Made by a program: the position numbers and the translations under genes. From Papilionanthe hookeriana x Papilionanthe teres (lineage: Eukaryota > Streptophyta > Magnoliopsida > Asparagales > Orchidaceae), in contig CM040439.1 in NCBI GenBank assembly GCA_022702705.1, positions 26,440,345 to 26,504,344 of the forward strand: 64,000 bases of DNA. Direction: 5' to 3'. Of the stretch, positions 59,135 through 64,000 are shown in pieces. The notes under the pieces are model-generated. The model was given only the letters and a program-made list of their open reading frames with translations, ran no database searches and was not told where the DNA came from. Position 1 is the first letter of the stretch. The number at the start of each line of letters is the position of its first letter.

Positions 59135-60302
59135 TTCTGTTACTTTAGGGGGTCCCCTTTTGCATTACCCTTTGTCGCTTTAGGGGCTGCCCCCTATTGC
59201 ATTCCTTTCTGTCGCTTTAGGGGCCGCCCCCTATCGCATTCTTTGTTCGTTGCTTTAGGATCTCCTCCTATCGCAACCTTTCAAGTATTAAATTCTGGAG
59301 ATTGAGGATTCCACATCCGACTCCGTGGTGCTTTAGGGGCCGCCCCCTATCGCATTCTTTGTTCGTTGCTTTAGGATCTCTTCCTATCGCAATCATTCAA
59401 GTATTAAATTCTGGAAGTTGAGGATTCCACATCTGATTCCATGTCGTTTTAGGGGCTGTCCCCCTCTTATATGCCTTTCTGGTGCTTTAGAGGCCGCCCT
59501 CTACTGCACTCTTGTCGTCACTTTAGGGGCTGTCCCCCTCTTACATTCTTCTCCAGTGCTTTAGAGGCCGCCCTCTACTGCATCTTTGTCGTCACTTTAG
59601 GGGCCGTCCCCCTCTTACATTCTTTTCTGGTGCTTTAGAGGCCGCCCTCTACTGCATCCTTGTCGTCACTTTAGGGGCCGTCCCCCTCTTACATTCTTTT
59701 CCGGTGCTTTAGAGGCCGCCCTCTACTGCACTCTTGTCGTCACTTTAGGGGCCGTCCCCCTCTTACATACCTTTTCGGTGCTTTAGAGGCCGCCCTCTAC
59801 TGCACTCTTGTCCGTCGCTTTAGGGGCCGACCCCTATTGCGTTCCTTGTTCGTCTCTTTAGGGGCCTCCCCCTATTGCGTTCATTGTCCGTCGCTTTAGG
59901 GGCCGCCCTCTATTGCGTTCTTTTCCATCGCTTTAGGGCCGCCCCCTATTGCGTTCTTTACCGTCGCTTTAGGAGCCACCCCCTATTGCGTTTCACTGTC
60001 CGTCGCTTTAGGGGCCGCTCCCTATCGCGTTCTTTGCCGTCGCTTTAGGGGCCGCCCCCTATTGCGTTCTTTACCGTCGCTTTAGGGGCCGCCCCCTATC
60101 GCGTTCCTTGCCGTTGCTTTAGGGGCCGCCCTCTATTGCGTTCTTTACTTGTCCGTCGCTTTAGGGGCCGCCCCCTATCGCGTACTTGTCCGTCACTTTA
60201 GGGGCCGCCCCCTATCGCGTTATTTGCCGTCACTTAAGGGGCCGCCCCCTATTGCGTTCATTGTCCGTCGCTTTAGGGGCCGCCCCCTATTGCGTTCTTT
60301 TT
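59135..60302 (+). repeat. Element B hairpin array, monomer 1
   Basis: Roughly 28 units of about 38 bp, CTTTAGGGGCCGCCCCCTA then TTGCGTTCTTTGTCCGTCG, partly organised as 77-bp dimers (59500-59820). Each unit has an inverted repeat: TAGGGG/CCCCTA, TAGAGG/CCTCTA (for example 59488-59503) or TAGGA/TCCTA (59256-59270), with different 2-5 nt loops. Tandem, without unique spacers. Confidence 0.92.
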
Positions 60303-60573
60303 CGTCGCCTCTTAGGTTGAATGTGAGTCATTGCGCTTTCCTTCCTAATGTGACACCCTTGCTACCTCTTGGGTTGGATGTGAGTCCTTGCGCTTTCCTT
60401 CCCAATGTAGTAAGGTTTCCTAGGGTCGGTGCAGGGTCGTCCGATTCCTTTTTGTCTTTCATTTTCTGTCATTTTGGGTTGGATGTGAGTCCTTGTGCTT
60501 TTCTTCCCAACGCCTTAAATTTCCTTAATCAGTCGTTGAGTTGGATGTGAGTCCTTGCGCTTTCCATCTCAAC
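60303..60573 (+). repeat. Element B hairpin array, monomer 2
   Basis: Four units around GGATGTGAGTCCTTGCGCTT. The flanking arms are TTAGG/CCTAA (60312-60316, 60344-60348), TTGGG/CCCAA (60369-60373, 60401-60405), TTGGG/CCCAA (60474-60478, 60506-60510) and GTTGAG/CTCAAC (60535-60540, 60568-60573). Confidence 0.88.
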
Positions 60574-60579
60574 CCGGTA

Positions 60580-60800
60580 TACTCAGAACTCGGGATAGGC
60601 TTCTGCCCTACTCCATTCTCTGCATACTCTCAGCATTCAGGGTAGTCCTTCACCCCACTCCTTTCTCAGCACAAAATTAAAATTGAAATTGCAATTGAAA
60701 TTGAAGCACTCTGCATTTTGCGTAGGCTCAACCCTACATCCTTCTCAATATACAAATGCATTTGGGTGGGCCTTCGCCCTACTCTTTTCTCTGCATAAAA
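60580..60800 (+). repeat. Element B hairpin array, monomer 3
   Basis: Four units such as GGGATAGGCTTCTGCCCTAC followed by TCC-rich text and CTCTGCATA or CTCAGCA. They resemble monomers 1-2 of element A read on its own strand (GGGATAGGTTTTATCC then CTCAGCA). Confidence 0.75.
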
Positions 60801-61021
60801 TCAAAATTGAAATTGAAGTTGAAATTGAAATTAAATTTGAAATCGAAATCAAATCTATGTTTGAAATTTAAAAATTGAAAATTAAAGTTGCAACTTTTAA
60901 GTTGAAAATTCCCCCTCTTATTTCCCCAGCGGAAATAACTCACTCTCTCATTTCTGCTTTCTGTCCTGAGTATTTTACTTAGGCGGCTTTGTGTTGGTTT
61001 GTTGATCTTCTTCGGTCAACA

Positions 61022-61073
61022 CCAATACGCGTGGTGTGCTTGTCCGGCACACCACACCTATTGGGGGTCCATT
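61022..61073 (+). promoter_or_regulatory. Element B polypurine tract, hairpin and 3' complementarity site
   Basis: 61022-61039 and 61047-61064 form an 18-bp inverted repeat (16 matches). TATTGGGGGTCCATT abuts the 3' LTR. 61053-61070 is complementary to the leader at 54671-54688. Confidence 0.7.
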
Positions 61074-61484
61074 TGTTGACCTTACTTTTGTCGAGGTTTA
61101 GTTTTTCTCCTAGGATTTAGGGTTCTAGCTTTAGGAGCTTCCCCGACGATCTTAGATTCCTAAGCAATGGCCTACCTCGTTTTAGATCGCTCGAAGCCAC
61201 TTCGTCACTCTTTTCGAATCCCCGACGAAATTCCGTACCGCTAGCTCATAACGATGTTGGAATTGACGTTAGGAATCCAAATCGAGTTCCTATAGGACCA
61301 CCGGACCTTAGGACGTCCTCGTGCACGTTTCTTGCACCACTGCGCACAAATTCTTCGTTTTGCGGCCTCGACGCTTTCAGCTCTCCGCGACGGATCAAAG
61401 ATTAAAGTCAGAACGTCGAGACGATCAACAGCAAGCTCGAAATTCAAACAGGGCCAAATTTGACGCACTTTTCAGCGGCCTACA
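61074..61484 (+). repeat. Element B 3' LTR
   Basis: 411 bp, matches 54017-54424; ends CCTACA (mutated from CCGACA), followed by ACAAG. Confidence 0.93.
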
Positions 61485-61693
61485 ACAAGTAATATGATTG
61501 TTCTTTGGAATAGTGTATTACTTGTGGTATCACACTCAGCCATCCAAGCTTTCAAATATGTGAGACCAATTCGGTCTCATCATTTTTCAAAATTAAAGTA
61601 CTATTTTTCAAAATCACAATTATCTATATATATATTATATATATATATATATATAATTTAAATTTAAATGATTTTTCAAAACTCCGTCCGACA

Positions 61694-62366
61694 CTAACCT
61701 AGTCCAATTGTTCTTGTAGTTGTGAACTTCTATAGTTAATTACTCCTCTTGATCGTGAGAAAAAACTTTCGATTGATGTTAATGTACTAGTCTTATAATG
61801 CTTTGTTTTAATTTCATGAATTTGTTTTTGGGGGAAACAAATATTTATCAATATTTTCTTGAAGTGAAGTATATGAAAATGATAACGAACAGTCAAAAAC
61901 CCATGGTTTTGTCAAAGATATGAGTGAAGATGGATTAGCGGGGACCACAGAAACCTTATGATCAAAAGGTCGAGGAACCTCGCGAGTAACTATAGTGTTT
62001 GGAGGAGGTGACAAAGGTAAATAAAATGGGAACACTAAAATCACTTTCTTTCCGTAAAAAATAACCTTCTTACTTTCCGTTGCTCTTTTTTTCTGTTTTT
62101 TGTTTGCTGCCGTTGGAGTTCTTTATTCTTACTACTGTTCTTGTTGAAATTCTATCCAAGATTTTTTTTTTATTTTTTGTTTCCTGAAATTCCATTAAAA
62201 AAATAAAAAATTCTTTCGATTTTCTCCGTTTCTTGCCTACAATTTGCAAACAAATTTTTGTCCCCGCGAGCGTTTGTGGCTGTCGATCCCAGTTGCAGAA
62301 ATTGGGAGTTCATTGCTGCATGTTTGTTGTCTAGCCAGTCTGTTTGGAAGAAACCTTGATTCTTAA
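61694..62366 (+). other. Intron 11 sequence after the solo LTR
   Basis: AT-rich, no coding match to the transporter C-terminus. It probably continues intron 11. Confidence 0.5.
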
Positions 62367-62633
62367 TGTTGATAAATTTAGGGCAAAGAAACACAAGAAT
62401 TGACACAAATCCAGAAGAACAACACAGAGATTTAATGAGGTTCAGCCAAAAATGCATACATCATGGAGTTACAAGTTTGGTTCCATACCCATAGGGTTAC
62501 ACATTTATTGATAGATAAACCCACAGATAAATTACTCTCCCCCAACCCACTAAATTCCAAGAGACATACCTCTTTATTCCAAGAGACTCCAAATTTCCGG
62601 TATATGAGCCATACCTAATAAATCTCCACCTTG
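62367..62633 (-). repeat. Putative copia-type 3' LTR with polypurine tract
   Basis: TGTTGATAAATTTAGGGCAA at the left edge. The right edge, about 62620, is followed by AATCTCCACCTTGGCG, which on the minus strand is CGCCAAGGTGGAGATT, the usual copia polypurine tract. The terminal dinucleotide there is TA instead of CA. Phrases such as CAGAAGAACAACACAGAGAT and GAGGTTCAGCC are typical of copia LTR ends. No partner LTR in the window. Confidence 0.5.
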
Positions 62634-64000
62634 GCGAATATCCCACCCCTTAAGAGAAATAAATCATGGAGTTTTTTCTTATACCAAAGTGGGTTGGTCA
62701 ACCGTGCCAATTACAACACTTATTCTGTTCGCACCAGCACCTCGGCCAAACTGCTGTCTCGCGAGCCACGAATCCCTTCGCACATGTTTGCAAAATACCT
62801 CTGTGAAACTTCTGTTCACGAATAGTCACGCCTGCTCGCATCCTGCATCCTGTCAAACTACACCTGTCGCAAATCCTCCTGCGACGAACTGACGAATTTC
62901 GCTGGCCGAATTCTATTGTTCGCAAAACGAGATTCCTTTTCGCGTTAACTGCACACGTACTCCACATGTCGCAACTCCTCCTGCGACAAACTTGCGAACA
63001 ATCTGCGAAATTCAGGAACCACTTCTGTTCGCTGATTGCCTGACCGAACTCCTCTATTCCTGCTCCGAACCGCCCAAGCAATTCCTTGAACTTTGCCGCG
63101 TCGAATCGTGAAAACCCTCGCTGAACTTCCAACGATATGTCGTGATTCGCCTAGGGCAGAATAACTTGCATCGAATGCTTCCTCTGCCGCCGCGATTCGC
63201 CTATGGCAGAATAACTCGCGCCTATCGCCTCCTCTGCTTCCGCGATTCACATATGGCAAAATAACCCGATTCGACAATGGCAGAATAACCTGCATTGAAC
63301 GCCTTCTCTGCCGCCGCGATTCGCTTATGGCGGAATAATCTGCGTCGAACGCTTCATCTGCTGCCGCGATTTGCCTATGGTGGTATAACCTGTGCCGAAC
63401 GCCTCGTCTACCGCCGCAATTCGCCTATGGCAGAATAACTTGCGCTGAATGCCTCCTCTGCTCGGTTGCCAAATTGCTGAAGCCTGAAATTACTCAAAAC
63501 AAAATCTTTCCAAACAAAAGATTGAAGTGTTTTCCTTAATTAAGATTTTCTTCCTTCCCAGGAGTTTTATTTCCCGTTCCTGTTGCGAAAGAGATTTCCT
63601 TTTCCAGCAACAAAGACAAGGATTTCCTGCCTTTCTCCACCGCGTTCAGCAGAGATCAAAAATCAATTTCCTGATTTCCTTCCTTTTATTTCCTTCCAGC
63701 GGCAACATTCCTTTTTTTTCTTCCTTTTCTGCTCTTGGCTTCAAGGGAATATTCCCTCTAGTGTAGAGATTCCCTGATTACTTCGCTGATCGTGCGAACT
63801 CCTCCGCACGTAGCCCAGGTCGCGACTTCTCCCTGTCGTCGCGAAGCGCGCCGATTAGATCGCGAACAAAAAACCGTCGCTTCTATCTCCTATCGTGCGA
63901 ACTACCGCGTGCCGAAACCGGCACCTCCGCCTCGCCTCTGCCGTTTTCTGGTTCAGGAAGGAACCTGCGCGAAATCCCGAGAGGCCGAACTCCTCTCCCG
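62634..64000 (-). mobile_element. Internal part of a copia-like element, running off the window
   Basis: GC-rich non-coding sequence resembling the long leader at 32450-33454 in composition. Instead of the RNase H region expected next to a 3' LTR it holds a tandem array (63138-63450, units of about 62 bp around CGCGATTCGCCTATGGCAGA). The coding part may have been deleted so that the 3' end is joined to leader sequence. Confidence 0.35.
63138..63450. repeat. Tandem array, about 62-bp units
   Basis: About five to six units: GCCGCGATTCGCCTATGGCA then GAATAACTTGCGTCGAACG then CCTCCTCTGC, with variants. Confidence 0.75.

Larger units (their letters stand above)
54017..61484 (+). mobile_element. 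Ty3/gypsy element B (non-autonomous relative of A, short LTRs)
   Basis: LTRs 54017-54424 and 61074-61484, target duplication ACAAG at 54012-54016 and 61485-61489. Order: LTR, spacer ACTTC, tRNA-Arg-type primer site, leader, decayed modular gag (about 55081-57616), 1.5 kb non-coding, hairpin arrays (59135-60800), polypurine tract, LTR. No RT, protease or integrase in any frame. gag, leader and 3' region are homologous to element A. It lies inside the solo A LTR, so it arrived later. Confidence 0.93.
48533..61693 (+). mobile_element. Solo LTR of family A, carrying two later insertions
   Basis: Starts TGTTGACCTCATTTTCTGTG (48533) and ends GTCCGACA (61693). It aligns through its length with the reverse complement of 15010-19984: GAGCCTAGGATCTAG near the start, the GGAACGTCGATTTTA block, the TATA box, ATAACTGTTCC and ATCGAGAGTTTTCTTA at 53715-53835, and ACTTGTGGTATC at 61510. 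After 61693 there is no primer binding site and before 48533 no polypurine tract, so it is a solo LTR. Flanks CTTAC and CTAAC agree at four of five bases. Subtracting the two insertions leaves about 4975 bp, the size of the intact A LTR. Confidence 0.85.

Noticed and set aside
59135..60302. CRISPR-like regular repeats
   Set aside because: Units are directly tandem with no unique spacers, lie in a plant retroelement 3' region, and vary as a satellite does.
61623..61660. (TA)n stretch as a possible replication origin or scaffold site
   Set aside because: A simple microsatellite expansion near the end of the solo LTR; nothing else supports a function.
47137..64000. Last exons of the sugar transporter
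   Set aside because: I looked for sequence coding SFGPISWLMVSEIFP-like and PETKG-like motifs on the + strand and found none.

Overview
This window is plant nuclear DNA. It holds three split or single-exon host genes in AT-rich intergenic sequence, and about two thirds of the window is nested LTR retrotransposons. The host genes match flowering-plant families (PTAC16-like, DUF3475/DUF668, plastidic sugar transporter pSuT). Their GC-rich 5' exons are mildly monocot-like, but the species cannot be named from this sequence. There are no rRNA or tRNA genes and no CRISPR arrays.

Layout. 1-1520: intergenic with a weak LINE reverse-transcriptase relic. 1521-2630 (-): a PTAC16-like Rossmann protein in two exons that lacks the usual C-terminal part. 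2631-12506: non-coding sequence with hAT-like and LTR-like debris. 12507-33908 (-): a decayed Ty1/copia element with 434/435-bp LTRs and a CTATA target duplication. Its integrase end is split by a 15.4-kb Ty3/gypsy (Tat/Ogre-like) element (15010-30424, -, here called family A) with LTRs of about 5 kb. 35087-36445 (+): a DUF3475/DUF668 protein. 40075-47136 (+): eleven exons of a plastidic sugar transporter. Its last exons are missing because intron 11 carries a 5-kb solo LTR of family A (48533-61693). That LTR is itself interrupted by a hAT-like MITE (49440-50144) and a second gypsy-type element (54017-61484, +, here called family B) with 0.41-kb LTRs and an ACAAG duplication. 62367-64000 looks like the start of another copia-type element that runs off the window.

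Families A and B share a tRNA-Arg-type primer binding site, a modular and duplicated gag, and 3' regions built from tandem hairpin monomers. Two structural signals go beyond ordinary annotation. (1) A 20-nt site about 220 nt after the primer binding site is complementary to a site beside the polypurine tract in both families, which suggests genome circularisation. (2) Monomers of unrelated sequence in the 3' arrays each form a hairpin, and their stems differ by paired (compensatory) changes. In addition, the A insertion in the copia element has no 5-bp target duplication. It has a 44-bp duplication, and its 3' LTR is followed by a 17-nt primer-binding-site copy. This looks like end-joining of an unprocessed reverse transcript rather than integrase action.

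Apparent order of events: family A inserted into intron 11, then shrank to a solo LTR, then received the MITE and family B. Separately, the copia element inserted, then family A inserted into it, then one A LTR suffered a 1.6-kb deletion that removed its TATA box.
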